A stretch of DNA of 33,868 nt, from contig PWEJ01000060.1 of NCBI GenBank assembly GCA_003553485.1, positions 1 through 33,868 on the forward strand, written 5' to 3'. The stretch's first letter is position 1. Every line of letters begins with the position of its first letter. This DNA is from Halanaerobiaceae bacterium (GTDB lineage: Bacteria; Bacillota; Halanaerobiia; Halanaerobiales; Halarsenatibacteraceae). The notes beneath the pieces were generated by a model, which worked only from the letters and a program-made list of their open reading frames with translations, was not told where the DNA came from and searched no databases. Below, piece after piece: positions 17,550 to 25,726 of the stretch. Both the position numbers and the translations under genes were made by a program.

Positions 17550-18806
17550 ATGGACATAGAAGAAAAGCTGGCTATTCTGGCAGATTCAGCTAAATACGAT
17601 GTTTCCTGTTCTTCCAGTGGTAGTAACAGAAAAAATAAAGGAGGAATTGGTAATTCTGCTCCCAGCGGTATATGTCATAGCTGGTCTGATGATGGTAGAT
17701 GTATTTCATTATTAAAGATTTTGTTTACCAATGAATGTATATATGATTGCGCCTATTGTGTAAATAGGGCCAGTAACGACCGTCCTAGAGCCACTTTCAC
17801 TCCAGATGAAGTTGCTCGCCTTACCCTTGGTTTCTATAAACGGAATTATATCGAAGGCCTATTTTTAAGTTCAGGAATAAAAAACAGTCCAGATTATACT
17901 ATGGAGTTGATTTATAAGACGCTTTATTTATTGAGAGAGGAATATAATTTTAATGGTTATATTCATGCTAAGGCTATTCCAGGATCGACTTTACAGTTGG
18001 TTAATAAAGTTGGGCTTTTAGCCGATAGAATAAGTGTAAACATTGAATTGCCTTCTCGTACCAGTTTAGATAAACTAGCCCCCCAGAAAAAAGCTGAGGA
18101 TATTTTAAAGCCTATGAAAAATATTGGCGATAAAATAGTAGCCAGAAAGGAAAATAAGCAGAAGTTTAGAAACACTCCTAAATATGTTCCCGCTGGTCAT
18201 AGTACTCAGCTAATTGTTGGGGCTACTCCTGAGAATGATAATAAAATAGTCAATTTAGCTGCCAGTTTGTATAATAATTTTAATTTGAAGAGAGTATATT
18301 ATTCTGCCTTCATGCCAGTAAAAAGTGATGCCAGGCTGCCAGCCTTAAATAAACCTCCTTTGCTGAGAGAGCACCGACTATATCAAGCAGACTGGCTTTT
18401 GCGTTTTTATGATTTTTCAGCTCAGGAATTATTTACAGAGGATCAGCCTAATTTAGATTATCGCCTGGATCCTAAATTGAACTGGGCTTTAAATAATTTA
18501 CATAAATTCCCTATAGAAATCAATAAAGCAAGTTATGAAGAGTTATTACGGGTGCCTGGGATTGGTCCCAGGTCAGCTGGAAGAATTGTTGCGGCTAGAA
18601 GAGAAGGAAGTTTAAGCTACTTAAACCTACCAAAAATTGGAATGGTATTAAAAAGGGCTAAATATTTTATTACCTGTCAGGGTAAATATCAAGCTGGTAT
18701 TCCCTTTCAAGAGGAAATAATAGAAGATAGGGTTATTAAGGAAATGGGCAAAAAGGATTTACATCAAACTTCTTTGTTTTCTTTAGGAGAGTTAGATGAT
18801 GGATAA
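17550..18806 (+). CDS. radical SAM protein, putative DNA modification/repair (TIGR03916-like)
   Basis: A 418-residue protein. The SAM-binding cluster motif is Cys63-x3-Cys67-x2-Cys70 (CIYDCAYC). Further N-terminal cysteines Cys20, Cys42 and Cys51 are, as I recall the family, conserved and might bind a second cluster or metal. A helix-hairpin-helix, LLRVPGIGPRSAGRIVAA (332-349), is a typical non-specific DNA-binding element. This architecture and the adjacent partner gene match the radical-SAM family whose members are linked to uracil-DNA-glycosylase-like genes. Substrate and product are unknown. ATG 17550 follows AAGGAGGTG. Its end overlaps the next gene by 11 bases. Confidence 0.85.
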   Translation: MDIEEKLAILADSAKYDVSCSSSGSNRKNKGGIGNSAPSGICHSWSDDGRCISLLKILFTNECIYDCAYCVNRASNDRPRATFTPDEVARLTLGFYKRNYIEGLFLSSGIKNSPDYTMELIYKTLYLLREEYNFNGYIHAKAIPGSTLQLVNKVGLLADRISVNIELPSRTSLDKLAPQKKAEDILKPMKNIGDKIVARKENKQKFRNTPKYVPAGHSTQLIVGATPENDNKIVNLAASLYNNFNLKRVYYSAFMPVKSDARLPALNKPPLLREHRLYQADWLLRFYDFSAQELFTEDQPNLDYRLDPKLNWALNNLHKFPIEINKASYEELLRVPGIGPRSAGRIVAARREGSLSYLNLPKIGMVLKRAKYFITCQGKYQAGIPFQEEIIEDRVIKEMGKKDLHQTSLFSLGELDDG

Positions 18807-19536
18807 TTTTATATATGATGGCAGTTTTACTGGTTTTTTAACCCTAATATATCAGGTATTTAAAAAGAAAAATATACCTGCTCAGATTATTAGAGGTAAA
18901 GAAGCTCAACTTAATCTAATTTATAATAATATAACTATAAAAAGCGATGAAGAAAAAGCTGATCAAGTAACTGAAGCAATTATTGCAGAAATTTCTCATA
19001 AGGCCTATAGAACTTTATATAGGGCTTTTCTTTCTGAAATTGAGGGGGTTGAAAGAGCAGCAATATTTTATCTGCAAAAAGGTTTTAAAAGGGGAAGTAG
19101 CTATTTAAATAGTTGGGCAGATGAAGAGGTGGTCTTTATTAATCAGGCTGCCAAAAAGGTTAATCGAGAAGTCCATCGTTTCAAAGGTTTATTGCGTTTT
19201 AGAATGCTCCAGGAGAAAATACTTTATGCTCCCTTTAAACCAGATTATAATATCTCTTTCCCAGTTGCTCAGCATTTTAAAAACAGATTGGCAGGAGAAC
19301 GGTGGGGAATTCATGATAAGAAGAGAAATACTGCTGTAATCTATCAGGAAGATGAGTTATTAATAGTTCCTGGAGAGGAGTTAGCAGAAATTAAGTTTGC
19401 TGAAGAAGAAGAGTTATATCAAAGCTTATGGCAGGAATTTTTCAATAATATAAGTATAGAAAAAAGAAAGAACCTAAAATTGCAGAAAAGTTTTATGCCC
19501 CAAAAATATTGGGAATATTTAGTAGAGAAAAAATAA
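18796..19536 (+). CDS. radical-SAM partner, probable DNA metabolism protein (TIGR03915-like)
   Basis: A 246-residue basic protein, no membrane segment. It starts MMDNFIYDGSFTGFLTLIYQ and contains ERWGIHDKKRNTA, features I associate with the TIGR03915/DUF4130 family, which nearly always sits beside the radical-SAM protein encoded just upstream. In some bacteria this domain is fused to a uracil-DNA-glycosylase-like domain; none is attached here. The function is unknown. AGGAG at 18785-18789 serves ATG 18796 or the adjacent ATG 18799 about equally. Overlap with the upstream gene implies coupled synthesis. It converges with tRNA-Thr. Confidence 0.78.
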   Translation: MMDNFIYDGSFTGFLTLIYQVFKKKNIPAQIIRGKEAQLNLIYNNITIKSDEEKADQVTEAIIAEISHKAYRTLYRAFLSEIEGVERAAIFYLQKGFKRGSSYLNSWADEEVVFINQAAKKVNREVHRFKGLLRFRMLQEKILYAPFKPDYNISFPVAQHFKNRLAGERWGIHDKKRNTAVIYQEDELLIVPGEELAEIKFAEEEELYQSLWQEFFNNISIEKRKNLKLQKSFMPQKYWEYLVEKK

Positions 19537-19539
19537 AAA

Positions 19540-19615
19540 TGGAGCTGACGACCGGACTTGAACCGGTAACCTGCTCATTACAAGTGAGCTGCTCTACCAA
19601 TTGAGCTACGTCAGC
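19540..19615 (-). tRNA. tRNA-Thr (TGT)
   Basis: Acceptor GCTGACG/CGTCAGC, anticodon stem-loop GCTCA-CTTGTAA-TGAGC with anticodon TGT, T-arm with GGTTCAAGTCC and encoded CCA. The minus-strand DNA just after CCA is T-rich (ATTTTTATTTTTTC), which may help termination. It lies 3 bases from the stop of the opposing gene. Confidence 0.97.
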
Positions 19616-19653
19616 TTATTTATTGGATATGCGCTTTTAATTCAGCACTTAAT

Positions 19654-19682
19654 ATTATAACTGAAATTACTCTTTTGGTCAA
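19654..19682 (-). promoter_or_regulatory. promoter of tRNA-Thr
   Basis: On the minus strand TTGACC (19682-19677), a 17-base spacer and TATAAT (19659-19654). One mismatch to the sigma-A consensus. Confidence 0.85.
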
Positions 19683-19700
19683 GGGGAATAGGCAAATTAT

Positions 19701-19728
19701 TTGCAATTGTTCTAAGCTGTGATATAAT
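19701..19728 (+). promoter_or_regulatory. promoter of the small DUF2103-like gene
   Basis: TTGCAA (19701-19706), a 16-base spacer and TATAAT (19723-19728). It faces away from the tRNA-Thr promoter; the two -35 boxes are about 18 bases apart. Confidence 0.6.
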
Positions 19729-19745
19729 TGGAACAGGTGATTAAT

Positions 19746-20039
19746 ATGGGTGGTAAATACAAGATCGATAAAATTAAGCAGGAACACACTATTATTGAAG
19801 ATATTCTGCCTTTACTGGAAGGGGTGGCTTTACATCCTACAGTTAAAAGCATTATTCCTGGTAGAATTAATAGAAGAGGTGGTAGTGGAGTCGAACCACA
19901 TTTGCAACTTAAATATAACACTTCCAGTGGATTTAAGGTGCTGGCCAAAAACAGCTCTTCAGTACAAGAGGTTTTTATTGTAACTGATAATCCAGGAAAA
20001 TTAACTGACTGGCTTAAAAGCAAAGATATGGTAAATTGA
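19746..20039 (+). CDS. small conserved protein, possibly DUF2103
   Basis: A 97-residue basic protein. ATG 19746 has AGGTGA 5 bases upstream; an in-frame GTG at 19728 lies inside the -10 box and is rejected. Recognisable features are an EHTIIEDILPLLE helix, a VKSIIPGRINRRGG glycine/arginine loop and a C-terminal SSVQEVFIVTDNP strand. I associate these with the DUF2103 family, sometimes described as metal-binding; function is unknown and I see no clear metal-ligand cluster. The basic loop could bind nucleic acid. It is a single-gene unit with its own promoter between two tRNA genes. Confidence 0.6.
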   Translation: MGGKYKIDKIKQEHTIIEDILPLLEGVALHPTVKSIIPGRINRRGGSGVEPHLQLKYNTSSGFKVLAKNSSSVQEVFIVTDNPGKLTDWLKSKDMVN

Positions 20040-20040
20040 T

Positions 20041-20069
20041 TTGACAGTTAACAGTTATTGTATTATAAT
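20041..20069 (+). promoter_or_regulatory. perfect-consensus promoter of tRNA-Pro (GGG)
   Basis: TTGACA (20041-20046), a 17-base spacer and TATAAT (20064-20069): an exact sigma-A consensus, starting 2 bases after the upstream stop codon. Confidence 0.9.
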
Positions 20070-20102
20070 ATTTTTGGTATAAATGTTATTATTAATAAAG
20101 AA

Positions 20103-20179
20103 CGGGTTGTGGCGCAGCTTGGTAGCGCGCACGCCTGGGGGGCGTGAGGTCCCGGGTTCAAATCCCGGCAACCCGACCA
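20103..20179 (+). tRNA. tRNA-Pro (GGG)
   Basis: Acceptor CGGGTTG/CAACCCG, anticodon stem-loop CACGC-CTGGGGG-GCGTG with anticodon GGG, T-arm with GGTTCAAATCC and encoded CCA. It complements the TGG tRNA-Pro at 15159-15235 for reading proline codons. Confidence 0.97.
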
Positions 20180-20204
20180 TTTTATTTGAATTTTTCATTA
20201 CCTG

Positions 20205-20231
20205 GATCGGTTATCCGCCGATCTTTTTTTT
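20205..20231 (+). terminator. rho-independent terminator after tRNA-Pro
   Basis: GATCGG (20205-20210) and CCGATC (20218-20223) with a 7-base loop are followed by eight T residues. Confidence 0.85.
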
Positions 20232-20279
20232 AATTTTGTAGCTTTTTAATCAATATGTATTCAATTAAAGGTGATATAA

Positions 20280-21623
20280 TTGCTAATTAAAACTTTTCTT
20301 TTAAATTTGGGCTGCCCTAAAAATCAGGTGGATGGTGAGTATTTTGCTGGTTATTTAGAGCAGCTGGATAATATACTGTTAATTAATGAATACCAAAATG
20401 CAGATTTAATAATAATAAATACCTGTGGATTTATTGATTCAGCTAAAGAAGAATCTCTTGAGGCAATTTTAGAAGCGGCTGAGCACAAAAAAACTAATAC
20501 TACAAAAAAGCTAATTGTCACCGGTTGTTTAGCACAGCGTTATCATCAAGAATTAGAAAAAGAGATACCGGAGATTGATGGTATCTTTGGGATTGGAGAA
20601 CATGAAAAAATCATTGATCTTATTGAAGAGGTCAATAAAGGGAAAAGAAAAATAAACATAACTGAACCAGGTCATTTTTTGAATAAATCTATTCCTAGAA
20701 AAGAAAATGATAGCCATTATGCCTATTTAAAAATTGCTGATGGTTGTGATAAAGGATGTACTTATTGCACAATTCCAGCAATTAAAGGAGGATATAGCAG
20801 TAGGAGAATAGAATATATTATTGAAGAAGCAAAGGCTCTGGTGGCAGCAGGAGTTAAGGAACTAATTTTAGTTGCCCAGGATACCTCTTTATATGGTCAG
20901 GATATATATGGTGAAAGAAAATTAATAAATTTACTGACAGAATTAGTTGAGATTGAGGACTTAAAATGGATTAGAATTATGTATTATTATCCGGAAGAAG
21001 TCACCAGAGATTTATTGGAAATGATGGCTGAAGAAGATAAGATTTGTAATTATCTTGATATTCCAATTCAACACGTTGCCAGAGATGTAAGAAAGAAGAT
21101 GGGCAGGCCAGGAGACCGTGAGTCTCTTAAAAAGAAAATTACATTAATGCGGTCGATAGTACCGGATTTAGCTTTGCGGACAACGGTAATGGTGGGTTTT
21201 CCTGGAGAAACAGAGGCCGACTTTGCAGAGTTAGTTGAGTTTATTGAGGAGATCAAATTTGATAAATTAGGAGTATTTACTTATTCCCGGGAAACAGGTA
21301 CTCCTGCTGCAAAAATGGAAAATCAAGTCTCTGAAAAACTTAAGAATATAAGGTATAATAAAATAAAAGATGTTCAGCAGAAAATTTCTCATGATCTTAA
21401 TAAAAGATATTTGCATAGAACTTTGCCAGCAATTATTGAGGAAATAAATGACAACAAATTTATTGCTCGTCCCCAATATGATGCTCCAGAGATAGACAAT
21501 TATATTTCTGGCAATTTTAATAGGGAGAAACACGACTTAAAGCCGGGAAATTTTATTTCCTGCAAAATAATAGATGCCTATGAATATGATTTGATTGGAG
21601 AGGTAATTGATGAATATCCCTAA
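20280..21623 (+). CDS. rimO: ribosomal protein uS12 methylthiotransferase
   Basis: A 447-residue protein with the methylthiotransferase layout. The N-terminal cluster cysteines are Cys12 (LGCPKN), Cys49 (NTCGF) and Cys83 (TGCLAQ). The radical SAM motif is Cys156-x3-Cys160-x2-Cys163 (CDKGCTYC), and a C-terminal TRAM domain follows. The LGCPKNQVD and NTCGFIDSAKEES signatures favour RimO over MiaB, so it adds a methylthio group to the conserved aspartate of ribosomal protein S12. TTG 20280 has AAGGTGA 5 bases upstream. No strong promoter was found between the tRNA terminator and this start. It overlaps pgsA by 14 bases. Confidence 0.95.
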   Translation: MLIKTFLLNLGCPKNQVDGEYFAGYLEQLDNILLINEYQNADLIIINTCGFIDSAKEESLEAILEAAEHKKTNTTKKLIVTGCLAQRYHQELEKEIPEIDGIFGIGEHEKIIDLIEEVNKGKRKINITEPGHFLNKSIPRKENDSHYAYLKIADGCDKGCTYCTIPAIKGGYSSRRIEYIIEEAKALVAAGVKELILVAQDTSLYGQDIYGERKLINLLTELVEIEDLKWIRIMYYYPEEVTRDLLEMMAEEDKICNYLDIPIQHVARDVRKKMGRPGDRESLKKKITLMRSIVPDLALRTTVMVGFPGETEADFAELVEFIEEIKFDKLGVFTYSRETGTPAAKMENQVSEKLKNIRYNKIKDVQQKISHDLNKRYLHRTLPAIIEEINDNKFIARPQYDAPEIDNYISGNFNREKHDLKPGNFISCKIIDAYEYDLIGEVIDEYP

Positions 21624-22158
21624 TAAATTGACTTTAAGTAGAATAATAATGATCCCTTTATTTATGTTTGTATTATTGCAGCGAGAAAATATGGCCGCTA
21701 CAGCAGATATAATTGCTTTAATAATTTTCAGTCTGGCTGCTTTAACTGATGCTTTAGATGGGTATTTGGCTAGAAAACATGAATTGGTGACTAAATTTGG
21801 CAAGATAGCAGATCCTTTAGCTGATAAATTATTGATTATTGCAGCATTAATCTCCTTTGTAGCCCTAGGAGAGATAACCGTCTGGCCAACTATTTTAATT
21901 ATTGGTCGCGAAATGGCTGTAACAGGTTTAAGGGTAGTAGCTGCAAGTGAAGGTATTATTATTTCTGCCAGTTATTGGGGTAAAGCTAAAACCATAACTC
22001 AAATTGCGGCTATATTGAGTTTGATTATTCACCCAAATATAATAGCTATAGGAGATTTTTGGCCTCAACTCCTATTATGGTTGGCTGTAATAATCACTTT
22101 ATATTCAGGTTATCTTTATTTTAAGTCTGCAGATATAGTGCTGCTATCTGAAGAATAG
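21610..22158 (+). CDS. pgsA: CDP-diacylglycerol-glycerol-3-phosphate 3-phosphatidyltransferase
   Basis: A 182-residue membrane protein with several hydrophobic helices. The CDP-alcohol phosphotransferase motif is complete: Asp47, Asp50, Gly51, Ala54, Arg55, Gly64, Asp68 and Asp72 in the segment DALDGYLAR ... GKIADPLAD. It makes phosphatidylglycerol phosphate at the inner membrane. ATG 21610 has GGAGAGGT just upstream; the adjacent TTG 21607 is too close to that site. The next gene encodes the enzyme for the following step. Position before cinA matches B. subtilis. Confidence 0.95.
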   Translation: MNIPNKLTLSRIIMIPLFMFVLLQRENMAATADIIALIIFSLAALTDALDGYLARKHELVTKFGKIADPLADKLLIIAALISFVALGEITVWPTILIIGREMAVTGLRVVAASEGIIISASYWGKAKTITQIAAILSLIIHPNIIAIGDFWPQLLLWLAVIITLYSGYLYFKSADIVLLSEE

Positions 22159-22166
22159 GTGGTTTA

Positions 22167-22619
22167 ATGAAATATCTTGTTAAAATAAATAGATTTTTTG
22201 CTACCGGTTTTGGGGTAGGAGAGTTAAATATAATTCCTGGAACTATGGGTTCTCTTTTAGCCCTTATTTTGTATGTTTTATTTCCAGCAGTGGTTACCAA
22301 CCCTGGATTTATTTTTCTGATGATTATTTTAGGGGTAGTTTCAGCTAATTTAGAAGAACAAAGAACAGGCATTAAAGATGAACCCAGGATAATAATTGAT
22401 GAAATAGCTGGTATGTGGTTAGCTTTAATATTAAAGCCAGGATTGTCTATGGGGCAGGTACTAATAGCTTTTGCTTTATTTAGATTTTTTGATATTAAAA
22501 AGCCTGGCCTAATAAACAGCAGTCAAAAACTAGCAGGTGGATTGGGAGTGATGGTTGATGATATACTCTCTGGGTTGGTGGTAGCTTTTTTACTGCGAAT
22601 ATTTTTTCTGTTAAGTTAG
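22167..22619 (+). CDS. pgpA: phosphatidylglycerophosphatase A
   Basis: A 150-residue membrane protein of PgpA/YutG type. Conserved blocks are FFATGFGVGELNIIPGTMGS near the N-terminus, RIIIDEIAGMW in the middle, and FFDIKKPG followed by GVMVDDILSG near the end; the acidic residues form the Mg-dependent phosphatase site. It removes the phosphate from phosphatidylglycerol phosphate, the product of PgsA encoded 8 bases upstream. ATG 22167 follows TAGGTGG. Confidence 0.92.
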   Translation: MKYLVKINRFFATGFGVGELNIIPGTMGSLLALILYVLFPAVVTNPGFIFLMIILGVVSANLEEQRTGIKDEPRIIIDEIAGMWLALILKPGLSMGQVLIAFALFRFFDIKKPGLINSSQKLAGGLGVMVDDILSGLVVAFLLRIFFLLS

Positions 22620-22626
22620 AGTTTTT

Positions 22627-22644
22627 AGAGGAGGTTTTATTATT
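22627..22644 (+). promoter_or_regulatory. ribosome binding site that defines an ATT start for cinA
   Basis: AGAGGAGG (22627-22634) is followed by 7 bases and then ATT (22642-22644). The preceding ATT at 22639 would leave only 4 bases. No in-frame ATG, GTG or TTG is near. Confidence 0.7.
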
Positions 22645-23871
22645 AAAGCTGCCGTATTAACAATAGGTGATGAGATTGTTTCTGGTGAAGTTATAGATAC
22701 TAATTCAACCCAAATTTCTCGTAAATTACAAAGTTCAGGTGTAAGGGTAAAAAAAGTTGTAGCAATCGGTGATGATGTAGAATTAATAGCTAGTAACCTG
22801 AAATTTTGTCTCAATAGATTTGAGCTAGTTATAATTACTGGTGGTTTAGGACCGACTAAAGATGATAAAACCAGGAAAGCAGTAGCTAATGCTTTTAATA
22901 TTAAACTTATTTATAACCAGGAGATTGCAAATAAGATTAAAAACTTTTTTTCACATAGAGATATAAATTTTACTGAAAACAATTTTCGACAGGCATATTT
23001 TCCTGAAGGGGCTAAAATAATAAAAAACAACCAGGGGACTGCTCCTGGTTTTAAGTTGAATCATGATAAGACTGATATCTTTGTTTTACCTGGTGTGCCA
23101 GGGGAAATGAAGGCTATGTTAGATAAGGCTGTTATTCCGGCGATTAAAGGTCAGAGTAAAACTTTAAAACCTGATCTTAAAAAACAATTTAAAATTATCG
23201 GATTGGGAGAGGCAGAATTAGAAGATAAAGTTAAAAATTTACTGGATAGTTATCCAGCAGTTTCCAGTAGTTTTTTGGCTAAAGCAGGAATAATAAAGAT
23301 TACTTTACAAACTAGGCCAGGTAATAAACAAGAATTTATTAAACTCACTCAAAAACTGAAAGACCAGCTTTCGGATTTTATATTTACCACCGGTAAAGAA
23401 TCTATTTCTGAAGTTACTGCTAACCTTTTAGCTAAAAATTCCCAGACTATTGCCAGCATTGAATCAATCACCGGAGGATTAATAGGAAAACAATTGACGG
23501 ATATTGCTGGTTCTTCCTCATATTATTCAGGAGGATTAATATCCTATAGCCCTGAAAGCAAAATTGAGTTGCTCCAGGTTCCTCGCTCATTAATAGCAGA
23601 AGAAGGAACAGTATCCAAAAGAGTCGCTAAAATTATGGCTGTAAAGGGGCAAGAACTATTTAAGACAGATATTGGCCTGGCTGTAACTGGTTATGCCGGT
23701 CCCACTGCTGATAAAGGAGAAGTCGGAAGAGTTTATGCTCATCTAACTGCTGGAGAATTAGACCATGGAGTGAGCTGGAAGTTTACTGGTAATAGAATGA
23801 ATATTAGATGGCTAACTGCTCAATATGCTATAAATTTAGTGAGAAAATATTTATTGGGGGAGTTAAAATGA
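22642..23871 (+). CDS. cinA: CinA: competence/damage-inducible protein, NMN deamidase family
   Basis: A 409-residue protein read from an ATT codon. The N-terminal half is the MoCF-like domain: KAAVLTIGDEIVSGEVIDTN at the start, IITGGLGPTKDD, and FVLPGVPGEM. The C-terminal half is the PncC-type amidohydrolase with SIESITGGLIGK and AGSSSYYSGGLISYS. The family recycles nicotinamide mononucleotide and removes damaged pyridine nucleotides. The first in-frame ATG (23056) would delete 138 residues of conserved domain, so the ATT start behind AGAGGAGG is strongly preferred. The stop overlaps the next start in an ATGA. Position before recA matches B. subtilis. Confidence 0.9.
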   Translation: MKAAVLTIGDEIVSGEVIDTNSTQISRKLQSSGVRVKKVVAIGDDVELIASNLKFCLNRFELVIITGGLGPTKDDKTRKAVANAFNIKLIYNQEIANKIKNFFSHRDINFTENNFRQAYFPEGAKIIKNNQGTAPGFKLNHDKTDIFVLPGVPGEMKAMLDKAVIPAIKGQSKTLKPDLKKQFKIIGLGEAELEDKVKNLLDSYPAVSSSFLAKAGIIKITLQTRPGNKQEFIKLTQKLKDQLSDFIFTTGKESISEVTANLLAKNSQTIASIESITGGLIGKQLTDIAGSSSYYSGGLISYSPESKIELLQVPRSLIAEEGTVSKRVAKIMAVKGQELFKTDIGLAVTGYAGPTADKGEVGRVYAHLTAGELDHGVSWKFTGNRMNIRWLTAQYAINLVRKYLLGELK

Positions 23872-25136
23872 AATTAATAAGGATAATTATTTTGTTTTTA
23901 TCTGTAAGTTCCCTATTTTTAGTGAGTTTTTTCCCTCAGTCAATTAATGCTCAGGAAAATAACTTTGCCGAAGCTATTTACAGCTATTATAATCAGGAGT
24001 ATGATAGAGCTAGGGAGATTTTGACCGATAAAGCATTAGCAGATGAAATATCCGAAGAAGTTATTGAACTACAAGATTATGAAGTTTATTATTATCTTAT
24101 CAGAACAGAAATAGCTTTAAACAATTATCGAGCTGCTAGAGATTTATTGGATAACCTGGCTGAAGCAGGTTATCAACCTGGTGAACTTTATTGGAAGTTA
24201 GGAGAAAAATATCTTAACAGAGAGGGACATTTTGATAGTGCGCAATTTGATCTTGCTCAAGACCTTATTTTCAAAGGGGTTGAACTGGGTCACGCTGGAG
24301 ATATACAGAGAAGAGATCTAGCTCATGCCGAGTATGGTCTTGATAATTATCAAGAAGCAATTGATTTACTAAGAGAAGTAAGCGATGATATTTTAACGGC
24401 CAGTGATCTTTCAATTTTAGCTCGGTCTAATAAAAAACTAGGCAATGAAAGTGAGGCCATCAATTATTTTGAAAGATTGATTGTAAGAAAACCTGAAGAT
24501 GCTGGTGCTCATTTAGATTTAGCTAAAATTTATTATGATTCAGATGAATACGAAGAGGCGATAGATGTATTGGAAAGAGGTTTAGAGCGCAGTCCTGGCT
24601 TGAATAGTTTAAAAAGTCTTTTAGCTAAATCTTATTATCAGAATGAAGAATACTCATTAGCTATGGACTATTTTTCGAAAGTGTTAGAAAGGCATAACCA
24701 TAATTATGAAGCCCATTTTTATCAAGGTTTAATTTATAAAGAGTGGGAAGAATATGATCAGGCTGGTGCTAGCTGGGAAAATGCTACAAGATATAACCCT
24801 GGTTATGTCAATGCTTATTTAGAGCTTGGAAAATTGGCCTTAACTCAGGATAATCATTATCGAGCCATTTCCCACTTTAGTCGAGCTCTTGAAGAAAATC
24901 CTGACCATGGATTGTCTTATTATTATCTAGGAAAAGCCTTCTATAAGATAGAAATGTTTAAGTCTGCTGAGGAAGAGCTACAAAAAGCTCTTAGAAGAAA
25001 TCCAGATATAGAAAAGGCCAGGGAACTTTTAGCTGACATAGAAGAAATCATGGCAGATATGGATGGAGAAGAATTAGAAGAGACAGAGTTACAAGAAGCA
25101 GATATAGAAGAAATAGAAGAAGAAGCAGAAAATTAA
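23868..25136 (+). CDS. exported TPR-repeat protein
   Basis: A 422-residue protein. Residues 1-28 form a signal peptide (hydrophobic core LIRIIILFLSVSSLFLVSF, cleavage likely after NA-QE). The mature part is a chain of tetratricopeptide repeats, clearest from about residue 170 to 390, with the alternating Ala/Gly/Tyr pattern and phrases such as AHLDLAKIYYDSDEYEEAI. The C-terminal 35 residues are almost entirely acidic. ATG 23868 overlaps the cinA stop by 4 bases and follows GGGGGAG. TPR proteins are scaffolds; the partner is unknown, and the operon context does not define it. Confidence 0.85.
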   Translation: MKLIRIIILFLSVSSLFLVSFFPQSINAQENNFAEAIYSYYNQEYDRAREILTDKALADEISEEVIELQDYEVYYYLIRTEIALNNYRAARDLLDNLAEAGYQPGELYWKLGEKYLNREGHFDSAQFDLAQDLIFKGVELGHAGDIQRRDLAHAEYGLDNYQEAIDLLREVSDDILTASDLSILARSNKKLGNESEAINYFERLIVRKPEDAGAHLDLAKIYYDSDEYEEAIDVLERGLERSPGLNSLKSLLAKSYYQNEEYSLAMDYFSKVLERHNHNYEAHFYQGLIYKEWEEYDQAGASWENATRYNPGYVNAYLELGKLALTQDNHYRAISHFSRALEENPDHGLSYYYLGKAFYKIEMFKSAEEELQKALRRNPDIEKARELLADIEEIMADMDGEELEETELQEADIEEIEEEAEN

Positions 25137-25159
25137 TATTACTTTCGAGGTGTTGTTTT

Positions 25160-25720
25160 ATGAGACTATTTTTGGCCTGCAATCTTTCTCAAGAGGTAAA
25201 GGATTATTTTGCCCGGCAAGTAAAAGACTTAGAAAAGACTTTGCCCCCAGGGATCAAATGGGTTGATTCAGATAATTATCATATTACTTTAAAGTTTTTA
25301 GGCGATACCTCAGAAAATAAAGCTGAAGAAATTATTACCAGTCTGTCTCAAATAGAAACTCAGGGAGAGTTCACCTGTAAATTTGAAGATTTATCTGCCT
25401 TTCCTGCTGAAAATTATCCTCGAGTGTTAATTTCTAAGGTAACTTCAGGCAGATCTCCCCTGCTTACCCTGCAGGAAAAAATTGAAGAAATAGCCTTAAA
25501 TTATGGATTTGCTCCGGAAAAACATGATTTTACTCCTCATGTCACTTTAGGTAGGGTTAAAGACAAATCTGCTATAAAAAGAACGGCCAGACATTTTAAT
25601 CAAGACTCAATTGGTGAAAATATTGAAATTAAAGAAATAATAAGTAAATTTTCGCTAATTAAAAGTATCCTGCGCTCGCAGGGGCCAATTTACAAGCCAA
25701 TATTTACCAGAAAAATATAA
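25160..25720 (+). CDS. thpR: RNA 2',3'-cyclic phosphodiesterase (2'-5' RNA ligase family)
   Basis: A 186-residue protein of the 2H phosphoesterase superfamily. The two catalytic His-x-Thr motifs are His41-Ile-Thr43 (YHITLKFLGDT) and His127-Val-Thr129 (PHVTLGR). Such enzymes open 2',3'-cyclic phosphates on RNA ends and can join RNA halves through a 2'-5' bond in vitro. ATG 25160 has GAGGTG 8 bases upstream. It follows the TPR gene by 23 bases and is the last gene before the recA promoter. Confidence 0.93.
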   Translation: MRLFLACNLSQEVKDYFARQVKDLEKTLPPGIKWVDSDNYHITLKFLGDTSENKAEEIITSLSQIETQGEFTCKFEDLSAFPAENYPRVLISKVTSGRSPLLTLQEKIEEIALNYGFAPEKHDFTPHVTLGRVKDKSAIKRTARHFNQDSIGENIEIKEIISKFSLIKSILRSQGPIYKPIFTRKI

Positions 25721-25726
25721 AATAGC

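Noticed and set aside
23056-23871. Short cinA starting at ATG 23056
   Set aside because: Conserved CinA sequence continues without a stop to 22642, where an ideal ribosome binding site precedes an ATT codon.
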